Shown piece by piece: positions 11,761 to 23,460 of a stretch of 64,000 nt of DNA. The translations under genes were made by a program, and so were the position numbers. Each line of letters begins with the position of its first letter. Position 1 is the first letter of the stretch. The notes beneath the pieces are model-generated. The model ran no database searches. It was not told where the DNA came from and saw only the letters and a program-made list of their open reading frames with translations. Location of the stretch: contig JAQFVV010006353.1 in assembly GCA_028023455.1 (NCBI GenBank), positions 932,001 through 996,000 of the forward strand, read 5' to 3'. The stretch comes from Epiperipatus broadwayi. Taxonomy: Eukaryota > Onychophora > Udeonychophora > Euonychophora > Peripatidae.

Positions 11761-12409
11761 ATAATGAACAAAATACATAACACTATAAAAAAAACTAAAA
11801 ACATAAAATATATTTAAAAAATTGAAATAAATAATCAAACCCAAATAAAACAATATAGAATAAAATGTAAAACATAATTAGAAAATATAAATTATACATG
11901 TGTATTCCCAACTTTATACATATATATTCAAGGACAACCATTAATCTAAATATTCCTGACAGAGATATTTTAAGTGCTGGCTCTGGCTAGGCATTTATCA
12001 TAAAGCTTGTAGAGGAATTGGCAATCCTCACTGTTTATATATCTTATCTATTTTATTATTATTAACAATCTACTAATGATTTTATTCTTCAGAAACCTAA
12101 ACTTTATGGTTATTAACTAATATTCTTTTAATTTTAAATCATATAATATTTATTATTTTTTACTCAATCTTCTATTAAAAATATTTTATATTTATTATTA
12201 TTTCTTAATAACTAAAACCTATAAACATTATAATTTTTGAACTTAGTTTACTTTCTTTAAAAAAAAAAACGTTTTTTTCAAAAAATTATCTTATACCCCA
12301 GCTCCCTCTATTACATATTTAAACCAAATATACATATCCTCTACAACTCTTTATTATATATTTTATATACTTTAACTTTTATTACCATTATATAATTCTC
12401 ATAAATTTA

Positions 12410-12742
12410 TATTATACCAGGGGTCCCCAACCCTATGCACGCGGGCACCATGGTGCCCACAGACCATTTTACATGTGCCCGCCACTATCTGAACATGATA
12501 AAAAATTATTTATCTGATACAAATAAATTCAATTTTTAAAATTACTTATAAATTATTGTATTATATTGTAATCAAATGTTAACATTTTATTTTTGAAATA
12601 AATATTTTTTTGTACATTATGTGTATTATTAACAATATTCAACTATAAATTTACATTGAAAAAATAAATGGTGCCCGCCACCCGACTGGTATTATAGAAT
12701 GTGCTCTTAAATGCAAAAAGGTTGGGGATCGCTGTATTATAC
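12410..12742. mobile_element. hAT-type MITE with 8-bp target duplication
   Basis: The element spans 12418-12734 (317 bp). It starts CAGGGGTCCCCAACC and ends GGTTGGGGATCGCTG, imperfect inverted termini of the hAT CAG...CTG type. It is flanked on both sides by TATTATAC, an exact 8-bp target duplication as hAT transposases make. Subterminal GTGCCCGCCAC motifs occur near both ends. No transposase, so non-autonomous. It sits in the 3' flank of the Penelope-like element. Confidence 0.9.
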
Positions 12743-13004
12743 TGTTTTAACTTTTTATATATTCCTCAAAACTTTATTTACATATATATTTTTTATTTTA
12801 AACACTTTAACTTTTATTATTATATAATTCTCAAAATTTTTTTTTATACGGCTTTATAAGTAAATATTATGCTAAGTTTATTTTTTTATTATGTACTATC
12901 TATAAATATACCTACATTTATACCCATATTTAACCTAACCATTTTTTATCATCAACAACTCATTTATAAACAATTATCTCTTTATATATTTACCTCTATA
13001 TATC

Positions 13005-14060
13005 TTAATTAATAACTATATACCAATCTCATCCTAATCCCATAATCTCTATTAAATTTTGGTTTTATCTTTATTAATATAGCTTCTTTTATTTTCCTTT
13101 CTTTAATACTTTCTGCATGTAACCTTAATTTTATTGAACTTTGTGTCCCGTTTCTTTCATATGTATATATATATCAGTGATTTATTATCTGCCATGCTGT
13201 TTTAATCGTTTTTATAGAATTTTGTTTCTCCCACATATTTGTTATCAACCCCACAATCTAGACAATGTTTGCATTTTACCACATATACTCCAGTAATTAT
13301 TTCTTTATTATATCCTATATATTTGTTATCTATCAAATTTAATGTTTTCTCCTTTTTTACTATTTTTGTAGTAATTATTCTTTTGTATCTTTTATTAATC
13401 TTCTATATAATTTTGTTAAACTTATTCACTGATATTATTTATTTTTATTCCTATATATCTATTTTCACTTTTATTTCACTCTTTTCATTTATCTTATAGT
13501 CTATTTTTCCAATACTTCTTTTAATTATATATACAGGGAAACCACTCATTTTTAACTCGTTTATTAAATCTTTTTGTTTATTATAGTCTTCTTTCTTTGA
13601 ACAATACATTACAGCCCTGTATATTCTTGAATATATACAACTAATTTTATATTTCCTATCAATGTTGGAAAACCAACTTATTTTCTTATATTTTTCTTAT
13701 AAACACTTGTCTGAATACACCATTTTTTATCTATCAATTTTTTTTGAAACATTATGTCCACATATGCAATTTATATTCTCCTCGATTTTATTAATATCAT
13801 TCATAAACCAGTTTATTTATCTTTGGCTTTTGTTAAAAATCATTAAATAATCATCAACACATCTGTTAAAAAACAAAGAAGCATTTTAATTCTGTTATAT
13901 TTTTATCAAACGCATTCGTATAAATATTACTTAAAACTGTACTGAGAGCTCCTCCCATTAATAATCCTTCTTTTTGTTTATAATATTTCCAAATAAAGTA
14001 ATTTATTATCAGTGTGCAATTGAAATATACTGTAAATATTGAATCAAACTAAGATCTGTG
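13005..14060 (-). mobile_element. Penelope-like element remnant (RT plus GIY-YIG endonuclease)
   Basis: Read on the minus strand with frameshifts. About 14060-13900 encodes a Penelope reverse-transcriptase C-terminal piece (QKEGLLMGGALSTVLSNIY), followed by CVDDYLMIF, the VDD catalytic signature. About 13650-13500 encodes YSRIYRAVMYCSKKEDYN and LINELKMSGFPVYIIKRS. About 13290-13000 encodes the endonuclease side: VYVVKCKHCLDC, YVGETKF, KETGH, and finally IKEALLIKIKPKFNRDYGIR. These match the RT-to-GIY-YIG order of Penelope-like elements. Several frameshifts and stops make it dead. The 5' end is truncated. Plus-strand ORFs here (13239-13499, 13662-13850) are antisense artefacts. Confidence 0.8.
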
Positions 14061-14509
14061 GTGATGACAAAGAGAAATAGAAAAACGTAAATAATGGCAA
14101 AATGACAAAACTTTAAATTTCACAAAAATTAACAATGTATTATAAAGACAAATTTTCATAATTTACAAAAACACTATTGAAGTCTTATTTACATCAAATG
14201 AAACATCAGACTTTTCCAGTGAGAGAACTGTTTACACATTTCACTAGAACAAATTTAAAGTTAAAATTTTTTTTTAAACAAGTAATAATAACTTAGATTG
14301 CTAACCAATTAATTTCAACAATTAAGTTTTTTTTATCCTTTCAAAATAAGCAATATATTTTTCCATACCATTATATTTTGAAATGGGTAAATATTTTTTG
14401 ACTAAGACTGGCATAAATTACATTTGATTTTAGTTATACTAATATAAGAAATATAAAATACTACTATAACAGTAAGTACTTTAGATTTAACTATTAATAT
14501 TAGTTAAAA

Positions 14510-17500
14510 GGCTGCAGAAAGGAGTTTGCTATTAACTGAGAGGAGTCCCTTTGATTACTCTTGGAGGTCTTAAAGAAACCGAGCAGGGCAAATTCCTAAT
14601 GTCCACTCCATATGTTCTTGTCGTTGCAGCTGTTATTACTATGTGATTATTCATATAGTATATGAACATGGATGGGCTGCTCACCAACACGCATTAGCCA
14701 GCGTGGTGAGTTTATTGACCTTTTACCTGAGTTTAAAAATAGTTTTTCCAATATACACAATCATGACAGACAAAAATAAACCATGGCCCTTATTCCCAGG
14801 AGGCTGTAAAGTCACCAACCAAGGCAGCAGTTGGGGCCGAAGGCAGAGAGTGCTAAGAATCTCGATTGCGGACTCAGGCTGCCATTTGATGACTTTTTAT
14901 TTAGGTACTTACAACTGCAGATCACTTTCAAGTGAAGGAAGATTGCAAGAGTTAGAACTGTCTTATATTAAATGGGACATTATTGGACTTTGTGAAGTTA
15001 GAAGAAAAGGTGAAGCAACAATTCATTTAAAAAGTGATCATATACTCTACTATAAAGGCACAAATATTGGAAATACAAGTGGAGTAGGATTCATTATAAA
15101 TAAAAAATGAAAGAACAACATTGTGGAGATGGATGGTGTATCGGACAGAGTGGCAAGATTAATTTCACAACTTAATAGCAGATACCAAATGCAGATAATT
15201 CAGGTTTATGCCCCAACAAGTTCTAATAGTGATGAAGTAGTAGAAGATTTTTATATGGATGTACAAAAGGCTTTTGATCAGAGTAAACAACATTTTAAAA
15301 TTGTTATGGGAGACTTTAATGCTAGAATTGATAAACAAATGAAAGATGAAAATGCTGTAGGTAATTTTGGTTATGATAATAGAAATGAGAGAGGACATAG
15401 ACTTGTGGAGTTTGCAGAAAAAGAAAAACTTTATATTACGAATTCTTTTTTTGAAAAAAATGTTAAAAGGAAATGGACATGGAAGCATCCAAATGAAGGT
15501 ACCGCAGAATTGAATTATATTTTGACTAACAGAAAATACATATTTCAAGATTGTAATGTTCTTAATAAATTTAACACAGGAAGTGATCATCGATTAATAA
15601 GATGTAAGATACATGTTAATGTAAAACTAGAGACAAAAATTATTAAGGAAAACAATATTTACAGTTGATATTCCTAATTTTCAGAAACATTCTAATGAAT
15701 TTAAATTAGACCTTACAAATTGGTTTCAAATATTAGTGGATTTTGAACATGATTCAGATTTGAATGACATTAATAGGAAAATAACTGATACACTTTTAAA
15801 AGCTGCAACAAAGACAGCTGGTAGAAAAAAACAGCAATTGACCAATAAAATTTCTACTGAGAGTAGAGAATTTATGAAGAAACGAAGGAATATGAGGATA
15901 TACAACAATGATGCATTAAAAAAGATTGAATATCTCGAATTTTGTAAAATGGTGCGGAAAAGAGTTGAAAATGATATAAGAAAGTATAATTGTAAACTAG
16001 CAAGGAAGGCTATAGAAGAGAATAAAAGTCTAAAGAGTGTAAAACAACATTTTAGTATTGGTAAGACATTTATATCTGCAAGAAAAAAAGATGGCATTAT
16101 TACTAAAAAGAGATGACATCATGAAATGTGTAGAAGAATTCTATCAACAATTATACAGTAATAAAAAACAAGTGTCTCCTATACCTATTATATCTTCTGA
16201 ATTGCCCAGAATTTTGAATGAGGAAGTGAGACATGCACTTAAATTTATGACGAAAGGGAAGGCTCCAGATAATGATGGAGTTATAATTGATATATTAAAA
16301 GAAGCAGGTGAAGAAATAGAAATTTTTTTTAGCAAAATTATATACCAAATGTCTAAATGATAAAAGATGTACCAGATGATTGGAAGAATGCAGTATTAAT
16401 ATTTGAAAAAAGGTGATAAAGAAGATATTAGAAATTACAGACCTATCAGTCTTTTATCAGTTTTATACAAAAATTTTACTAAGATAATTACAACTCGTCT
16501 ACAGAAAACACTGGATTTCCACCAACCAAGAGAACAAGCTGGATTTAAAAGTGGTTTTAGTACAGTAGATCATATCCAAGTATTGAGAGAAGTTATAGAA
16601 AGGACAAATGAATGAGTTGCCATTATGCTTAGGATTTGTAGATTATGAAAAGGCATTTGATTCTATAAACATTTCTTCAGTGATTAAAGCATTGGATCAT
16701 CAAGGTGTAGATCCAGGATATTGTCATATTTTAAAGAATATTTATAAAAATGCAACAGCAACAATTAGATTGCATAATGATAGGAAAATCAACATTGAAA
16801 TGGGTTTAAGACAGGGTGACTCCATATCTCCAAAACTTTTTACAGCAGTATTGCAAAAAGAATTTTGTGAGTGAAAGTAAATGGAGATTATTTAAGTCAT
16901 TTAGATTTTGCAGATGATGTAGTTGTTTTTGCAAATAATGCTTTAGAGCTATAGGAAATGTTGCAGGAGTTATCAGATGAAAGTAGTACTAAAGATAAAT
17001 GTTAAAGACTAAAATAATGTTTAATAGATTCTCAAAATATGAAAACAAAGATTGATTACGATGAGTTAGAAGTTAACAGTTACAAATACCTTGGTAAGAT
17101 TATTAATACACATGGAAATATAATGGATAAAATTAATCATAGAATTAAACTTGGTTGGAGTGCTTTTGATAGAAATAACTTGATACTAAAAGGAAATATG
17201 CCTATGTGATTGAAAAGGAAGGTTTTTAATAAATGTGTTTTGCCAGTTCTTACTTATGGATTTGAGACTTGGACACTTAATAGAAGAGCAATACAGACTT
17301 CAAACCACTCAAAGAAGTATAGAGAGATGCATGTTGGGAGTAACAAGAAGAGATCGAAAACGCAATGTATGGGTAAGAAAACAAACAGGTGTTACTGACC
17401 TCATTGAAAAAATTAAAAGACTGGAGTTGGGCTGGACATATTGCTAGAAGACATGATAATAGATGGACAATTGAAATTTTAAACTGGATTCCAAGAGATT

Positions 17501-17660
17501 GTAAAAGACCCAGAAAGAGACCACATGTGAGATGGATGGATGAAATAAGAAAGTGTGCAGGGGTATTGTGGAGAAGAGAAGCTAAAGATAGAAAAAGATG
17601 GATTGAACTTGGAGAGACCTTCATCCTGCAGTGGATTGATAATGGTTGATGATGATGATT
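14510..17660 (+). mobile_element. near full-length decayed RTE-like LINE
   Basis: The reading frame is broken into pieces at 14643-15110, 15123-15668, 15736-16116, 16058-16360, 16403-16615, 16608-16874 and 17210-17649. In order they give an apurinic-type endonuclease (LGTYNCRSLS, WDIIGLCEVRR, VYAPTS, MGDFNARI, GSDHR), reverse transcriptase (NYRPISLLSVLYK, QAGFKSGFST, FVDYEKAFDSI, GLRQGDSISPKLF and FADDVVVFAN as the catalytic box) and a C-terminal Trp-rich region (WAGHIARR, RWTIEILNWIPR, RPHVRWMDEIR, RWIELGET). It ends in a TGATGATGATGATT tail. Craniofacial-development-protein-2-like endonuclease/RT proteins of invertebrates share this layout. The RTE-like clade is my inference. About six frame breaks make it inactive. 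At least seven truncated copies of its 3' end occur in the window. Confidence 0.92.
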
Positions 17661-17784
17661 GGTTAAAAGCAGGTTTTATCTTTTGTAGCATATACATAGT
17701 TCCTTCACTTAATTAATAAACATATAATCAATTTTAATTAACTATTAATTATTTAGCCATAATTAAGCTCCTCAGAAGTATAAT

Positions 17785-18590
17785 TTCCGATTAATTACTG
17801 TCCAAAAGAAACACAAATTAGTCAGCTATCATTTTTAAATTTAGTATTTAAATAACTGGTACCTTTTTATATAGATACACTAACAAAAAGAAACCACTTT
17901 CTGATTCATTACTGTCCAAAAAAAAAAAAAAAGAAAGCCAATTAGTCAGGTATCATTTTTCAATTGTCTTTCAATGGCGGTCCTTTTTAGATATACACAC
18001 TAACAAAAAGAACCCACGTTCTGATTAAATTAATTGGCTATCATTTTAAAATTGTAATGTGAATTTTTTAAATATTGTGGGTAAATTGAATAATGTAGAA
18101 TTATGTCTTATTTTCGATTGAAAAAAAGACCGTAACTTTTTATGCACACAAAGAAAATAAAACCCATTTTCTGATTAATTATTGTCAATACCGAAAACAA
18201 AGTTATTCGCGGGTATCATTTTTAAATTTATGTATTTAAATAATATTACGGCTTTTGATATCTACACACTAAGAAAAACAATCCAATTTCTGATTCATTA
18301 CTGTCCAAAAAAAAAAAAAATGCAACATAGTCAGGTATCATTTTGAAATGTAGTATTTAAAAAAACGGTACTTTTTATATATACACACTAACAAAAAGAA
18401 CCCATTTCTGATTAATTACTGTCCAAAAGCAAAAAAAAAAGCAAATTAGTTGGGTATCATTTGTAAATTTAGCACGAATGTAGCAATTTTGTGTAAATTG
18501 GAAAAAAAAAACTATAATTGCATCTTATTTTCGATTAAAAAAATCCCATGACTTTTGACAGATACACACAAACAAAAATAACTCATTTTA
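17785..18590 (+). repeat. satellite-like tandem array, about 115-125-bp unit
   Basis: About six diverged units each contain CTGATTAATTACTGTCC, a poly-A stretch, TTAGTCAGGTATCATTTTT, ATTTAAATAA.GGTACTTTTTA and ACACACTAACAAAAAGAACC. Unit starts are near 17791, 17905, 18019, 18172, 18294 and 18412. Some units contain extra TCTTATTTTCGATT segments. The array starts about 125 bp after the LINE tail. Non-coding. Confidence 0.8.
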
Positions 18591-18689
18591 TGGCCCGGAA
18601 TCATAATATGTATGTGTTTTTGACTAGCATCAACGCCATCAAATGGCTGGCACAAGGGAATAGAAAACAACCAAATTCATTTTAAGATT

Positions 18690-19005
18690 CTAAAATGTCT
18701 GGATCATGAACATGCTAATATTAAAATGTTTTAAATTGAACAAAACTGAGAATATTTAAAATGATTCAAATTGACAGTGAAATCACGGTCGCATGTTTTC
18801 ATGACTTCGTGACGACAGGGACAGTATTGAAAATAATCTATAAAGAAATGGACTCACATTGTCATAACCGGTAATCCAGATATGATAGTGCTTTAAGTTT
18901 TTTTAACATGAATAGTCAATTGTTGTTATGTAACATGTATTGCTTCAGAGGTAGAGCTACAGGCAGTTTGAAGACAAAACTAGTCACATTTTCACTGCGA
19001 CATAC
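18690..19005. repeat. family A foldback MITE, copy 1 (left end lost)
   Basis: The right half keeps the family A text: TTTCATGACTTCGTGACGACAG, GTAATCCAGATATGATAGTGC, ATGTAACATGTATTGCTTCAGAG, GCTACAGGCAGTTTGAAGAC and AGTCACATTTTCACTG. Other copies are at 36059, 40886, 45611 and 55400. The left terminal repeat is not recognisable. Confidence 0.65.
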
Positions 19006-19860
19006 TTTGAATATCACTTTAAATTGTAACTCATCACTTCAATTCTTCAAAAAATAGATATCAGTACCTTTTATTTTTCCTAATAACCCTTCAAAGTGTT
19101 TTCCTATACAGGGGTTTGCAATGAATGTCAGCTTTAATAACAAGTAGTTAATATTGATTAGTATAATTTGAATATTATAATAAAGAAATTCAATAAAGTT
19201 TGTAATTTATTAAAAAATTAGTCATTAATTTTTATAATAGAGAAAAATAGGAAAATTAAAAATAATTAAAAAAAATAAATTTTTATTGTAAATATTTTTT
19301 ATTTACTAATGATGTGGTGATTACTACTAAGTCACTATAAACAAAATAAAATTATTAAAATAAAATAATAAAAACAACTTATATATAAAACAAAAATAGG
19401 GGATAAACTAAAAAAAATTATATAAAATTATTATTAAAAAAAATGAAACAAAATTAAAATTATACATAAAATTGATATTCAAAAAAGCAAACAAGATAAA
19501 ATTATATAAAATTAGTGGGGGAAGGCAAATCAAAATAATAAATTGATAAGAAAGTGAATGGAATGCAAAATTCATTAGAGGTAAATTTTGTTAGTCAGTG
19601 GCGACAAAATATCTACAATTGACTTCAGAGTATGACAGCCTTAGATTCCATATTTAGTGGAGCTAAACAAAAAAAAAAAAAGGTTTAAAGTCAGTGCAAT
19701 GTAGTATATTAATAATGCTTTTTATTATTTATCCTACCTGTCAGCCTGTGGCAAACTTGTTATATAGCATTGACCTAAAATATTAAATCAAGTGACGACT
19801 ACAAAATGATAGCTTACAATTAAAATAATACTATAACCAAAGACAAATACAACTTACAGC
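19006..19860. other. 3' flank of piggyBac gene, A-rich
   Basis: Extremely A-rich DNA (19140-19500) with no ORF. I looked for a piggyBac-type terminal inverted repeat with TTAA edges and found none I could pair with the other flank. Confidence 0.4.
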
Positions 19861-21669
19861 TTAGAGTTGCTGATAAGCATCTACAAGAGAAGCTCTTGGC
19901 TGAACTGGCATGCTAGTTGACATTCCTGCAGAAGTTGAATGTTGTGGTGTTTGCGATGTATCACATATCACACCTTCACTGTGATAAACAGCAAAGCAGT
20001 TTCTCAGAGCACTTTGGCAGAGTGTGACAAAACCACACTCCACGCAGCCAAAAAAACTTTCATGCCGTTGCTTCTTTTTCAAACAGACAACACAACTCCT
20101 TCTTTTATATATATTGTGCTTGCGAAGATCAACGAGGCTATGTTTTCCACTGGAACAAAGAGCCAGATGTGGTACAATATGATTGCTTAATCTTGAAGAA
20201 AACCCATCGATAAGGCTATCTGATAAGGTTTTCCGAAAATTTAAAAGCGTTTCAGCTTTCTTCTGTTTTAGAGCCATATACTCGGTGTACAAAATATGGG
20301 CATTCGAAACAGCTGTATCAAAGCAGTGCCAAAAAGGATACATTTGCCATCGGTTAGACTTTCTCTTCCAACCATACCTAAGCCGTTTTTTATTGGCCAA
20401 GTCTACTCCACCTATGTACCAGTTATACATTTTTATTGCAGGTGGGCATGGATATGAATGAAGTGTCCCATCTTTGTGTTTTCTTTTAACAGCATAATTT
20501 CCAGAAGGTGGATAAGCATTTGTGAGCATTAGAATTGGCTTCTTATCCATCCAAATTAAAAATTGAAGACCACTGTCTCTATCAATTATAAAATGTGAGT
20601 CTCCTCTACTCATTTTTTTATTATAATTTTTATTAATTTCTTTGATGCTGTCTGGAATACCTTTTGCATTTGCATTTAATGTGCCACAACAGTAGATTTG
20701 GTTTGCAAATAGCTCTTTTGCTAACTGTACGCTTGTAAAATATCTATCACAAAAAACAATATATTGTTTGGATAGATATGGTAAAACTACTGAAAGCACA
20801 GCTCGAGTACCCAGACATTGGCCAGCATCTGAAGTTGTATCTTTGCCTGTATACAACTCCATATGGGACACATATCCATTATGGCTATCTGCACACATCC
20901 ACCATTTGAACACTCGCTTCATGCTACTATGACCAGTAAATTTAGTAATAGCATGATCAACTGCCACCTCTCTATGCATTTGATATGCAGCTTTGAAATT
21001 TACATTGCAATAGTCTATAATCGGCCTGAGTTTATATATTTTATCATAATCTTTACTTTTAGCATTTGGCATATTTTTATTATTATTGAACTGTAGACAA
21101 GATAATATTGAAGAAAATCTAAAACGGGTCATAATATCTGCAAAATATGGTTGTCTTTGTCTCATATCAGAACTCCAGATGTCATCTAATTCATGTACTG
21201 GACATCTGGAGGAAATACCCACTATCATGCCAAAAAATGCAGATAATTCGCGATGCGATAAATTTACCCAATCGCTAGCTTTTTTTTCATTAGCGTACGT
21301 GTTAGTTTCAATAATTATTTTTTGGTATATTTTTTTATCAAATAATAATTGAAAAAAATCTAAAATTGAATACTCACTGGTGGTGGAAAACTTGAGTCCG
21401 GGAGATTTAGTAAAATATGGCTCGATAACGCTCACTGGCAACTCGTTCAGATGTGGTTGGGAAGATGGGTCTGGAGTAGGCAGATCTGTAGCATTTGTAG
21501 GCACACATTTCTTGTTCAGTTTTCTTTTTTTTTTTGGTACATCTAATTCTATTTCCGAAAAATCATCAGCAGATAATTCATCAAAAGATCCGCTATAAGA
21601 AACATCCGAGTTCCAAGGCTCACTTATGGGGAAATTACAGTCCTCACTAGAATCGGTAAAATCTTGCAT
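19861..21669 (-). CDS. piggyBac-family transposase (PGBD4-like)
   Basis: An uninterrupted minus-strand frame opens at 21753, but its first 28 residues are Phe-rich translation of a poly-T tract. The ATG at 21669 (MQDFTDSSED) is the better start, giving 602 residues. It has an acidic N-terminus with a basic KKKRK stretch, then the transposase core. Likely catalytic aspartates are in VDHAITKF (residue 266 of the long frame), FCDRYFTS (336) and GGVDLANK (451). A C-terminal Cys/His domain follows (CVVC, CVEC, CQ, CFAVYH, about 554-591). Such enzymes cut and paste at TTAA. Oddities: about ten residues carrying the usual KP.K.G segment after the first Asp appear missing (compare SSMKRVFKWW), and the Asp normally after GGVDxx is Asn. 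I found no terminal inverted repeats. It could be a recently stranded copy or a domesticated gene. Confidence 0.95.
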   Translation of the reverse strand: MQDFTDSSEDCNFPISEPWNSDVSYSGSFDELSADDFSEIELDVPKKKRKLNKKCVPTNATDLPTPDPSSQPHLNELPVSVIEPYFTKSPGLKFSTTSEYSILDFFQLLFDKKIYQKIIIETNTYANEKKASDWVNLSHRELSAFFGMIVGISSRCPVHELDDIWSSDMRQRQPYFADIMTRFRFSSILSCLQFNNNKNMPNAKSKDYDKIYKLRPIIDYCNVNFKAAYQMHREVAVDHAITKFTGHSSMKRVFKWWMCADSHNGYVSHMELYTGKDTTSDAGQCLGTRAVLSVVLPYLSKQYIVFCDRYFTSVQLAKELFANQIYCCGTLNANAKGIPDSIKEINKNYNKKMSRGDSHFIIDRDSGLQFLIWMDKKPILMLTNAYPPSGNYAVKRKHKDGTLHSYPCPPAIKMYNWYIGGVDLANKKRLRYGWKRKSNRWQMYPFWHCFDTAVSNAHILYTEYMALKQKKAETLLNFRKTLSDSLIDGFSSRLSNHIVPHLALCSSGKHSLVDLRKHNIYKRRSCVVCLKKKQRHESFFGCVECGFVTLCQSALRNCFAVYHSEGVICDTSQTPQHSTSAGMSTSMPVQPRASLVDAYQQL

Positions 21670-22030
21670 TTTTTCCGACGTAAGTTTCTGGGCAAACACA
21701 ACTACGTAAAAATGAAAAAGTGAAAGAAAGGCAAAAAAAAAAAAAAAATACAATTTAGTTGATAATAAAAATTATCACAAAATCGTCAATTTTTATAACA
21801 GAAAATTGGTTTAAATTTCCCGAAACTAGAAAAAAAAAAAAATGGAGACGAAGCCGTAATTAGCGCATGTGTAGAACGCATAGTTTTTCCGCAATTTAAA
21901 ACTGAAACCGGATATTGCTAATTTAAAAATTCAAAACAGCATATTGCGGGCGCAGAAGTGAAATGGACATCACGTGACACAATTTTTCGTAATGCTTTCC
22001 CCAATGCTAATTAGCAAATTCTTTTTTCTC

Positions 22031-22263
22031 TACTATTATGCCACCTGTATAAGTTTTAGTAATCAACAAATGCTAATCCTTAATAATCAATATCCAGTGC
22101 TGTCTTATCCAATATCTCCAGTTGCAAAGCTCCTCTTTGACGAAAGTCATAAGCTAGTAACTAGTTTGGGATATTTGGATAATACATCACTGATCGAGAT
22201 TTATTAAACATTACCATTTGAATCTATAGATTACTAAAATTACACTTAGTGGCATAATAGTGG
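22031..22263. mobile_element. palindromic MITE, about 233 bp
   Basis: Termini are inverted over about 60 bp: TACTATTATGCCAC, GTAA/TAATTTTAGTAATC and TTAATAA blocks at left, mirrored in TTATTAAACATTACC, GATTACTAAAATTACAC and GTGGCATAATAGTGG at right. The interior (CCAATATCTCCAG, CATAAGCTAGTAACTAGTTT) resembles the family B core, so it may be a short relative. The ORF at 21974-22207 is incidental. Confidence 0.7.
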
Positions 22264-23053
22264 TGAAAAAATAAATGTTTACTCCTATCATATGGCTTTA
22301 CCTTAAATTGTCAAGTATGGATATTTTACTCTAGGATTTTTAGAAATTAACTTCTTGATTTATGCTAAGCTTTTAATCAGTAATTAAGTCTGAGCATTTA
22401 TTTAATCTCAAAATATATATATTTTTTTATTATATGCACACTTATTTTTAAAATAAATATTTGCGAATAAGATATTTTAAAAAAGGTACGTTTAATCATT
22501 AAATTAATTAGGTTATTAAATCAAAAACATATTTAAAAATCTACATTTAAAAAAAAAACAATTTAACAAAAAAAAATAATAATACGAAAAGCATTAATGT
22601 GAATAGTTAAAAATGCGTGTTTAAATCAAATCGAGTGTGTGTTTCCACGTGCATAATCTATTTTAATACCTTTGCGAATAAGATATTAAATCAAAAACAT
22701 ATTTTAAAATCTACATTAAAAAAAAAAAACAATTTAACAAAAAAAATAATAATAATATGAAAAGCATTAATGTGAATAGTTAAAAATGCGTGTTTAAATC
22801 AAATTGAGAGTGTGTTTCCACGTGCATAATATATTTTAATACCTTGTACAGGCTTACACCTGCGTTTATATATGTAATATATGCGGGATTCGAGCTCAGA
22901 CTTTCACACGACCTACAATTCTCAGTGCCATCTTATATTGCTGACTCACCTGATCACACATACATGTTGAAAAGATAAATAATCACCAATATACGTATTT
23001 CGTGCTAAAAAGCTGAGAACTAATTGTATATATGTGTGGAGATGGTAATCTGA

Positions 23054-23097
23054 ATCAACTGATGAGTGCTGGTTTAGCACGAAATACGGATATTGGT
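23054..23097 (+). ncRNA. hammerhead-ribozyme-like motif, family C copy 2
   Basis: Parts in order: ATCAA (23054-23058), CTGATGA (23059-23065), stem II GTGCT/AGCAC with loop GGTTT (23066-23080, five perfect pairs with the usual G-C closing pair), GAA (23081-23083), stem III-like ATACGGAT (23084-23091), A as the cleavage position (23092), then TTGGT (23093-23097), which pairs with ATCAA (one G-U). All conserved hammerhead core positions I know are present. The tiny stem III resembles motifs known from Penelope-like elements and animal retrozymes. Activity is untested. Confidence 0.65.
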
Positions 23098-23363
23098 GAT
23101 TATTATCTTTTCAACATGTGTGTGATCAGGTAAGTCAGCAATATAAGATGGCACTGAGAGTTGTAGGTCGTGTGAAAGTCTGACTTCGAATTCTGCATAT
23201 ATTACACATATAAATACAGGTGTAAGCCCTGTACAATGTATTAAAAGATTATACAGAATATGCACGTGCAAACACACATTCAATTTGATTTAAACACGCA
23301 TTTTAACTATTCACATTAATGCTTTTCGCATTTTTTTTTTTTGTTAAATTGTTTTTTTGTGAA

Positions 23364-23460
23364 GCATTGGTAGTCGAGAGGTCGGCGCGACTGCCTTGTA
23401 AGCGGTTGCCCGGGTTGCGGGTTCGCTTCCCGGCCGATGCTATGACACATGAAAAAAAAT
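23364..23460 (+). repeat. ultra-short tRNA-derived SINE with target duplication
   Basis: Positions 23364-23440 fold as a near-complete tRNA. The acceptor stem is GCATTGG/CCGATGC, the D stem GTCG/CGGC, the anticodon stem ACTGC/GCGGT with loop CTTGTAA (TGT triplet), and the T arm reads GCGGGTTCGCTTCCCGG. The variable region is oddly long and one T-stem pair fails. It is followed directly by TATGACACATG and an A run, with AATTGTTTTTTT on both sides as a target duplication. This is a SINE rather than a working tRNA gene. Sister copies are at 24464 and 34899. Confidence 0.85.

Noticed and set aside
13239-13850. hydrophobic plus-strand ORFs suggesting a membrane protein
   Set aside because: They are antisense to the Penelope RT/endonuclease frames; the hydrophobicity comes from T-rich complement.
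15165-15590. minus-strand ORF of 141 residues
   Set aside because: It is exactly antisense to the LINE endonuclease domain.
23364-23440. functional tRNA-Thr(TGT) gene
   Set aside because: The fold is close, but the variable region is too long, a T-stem pair is broken, and the poly-A tail plus target duplication show a retroposed SINE.
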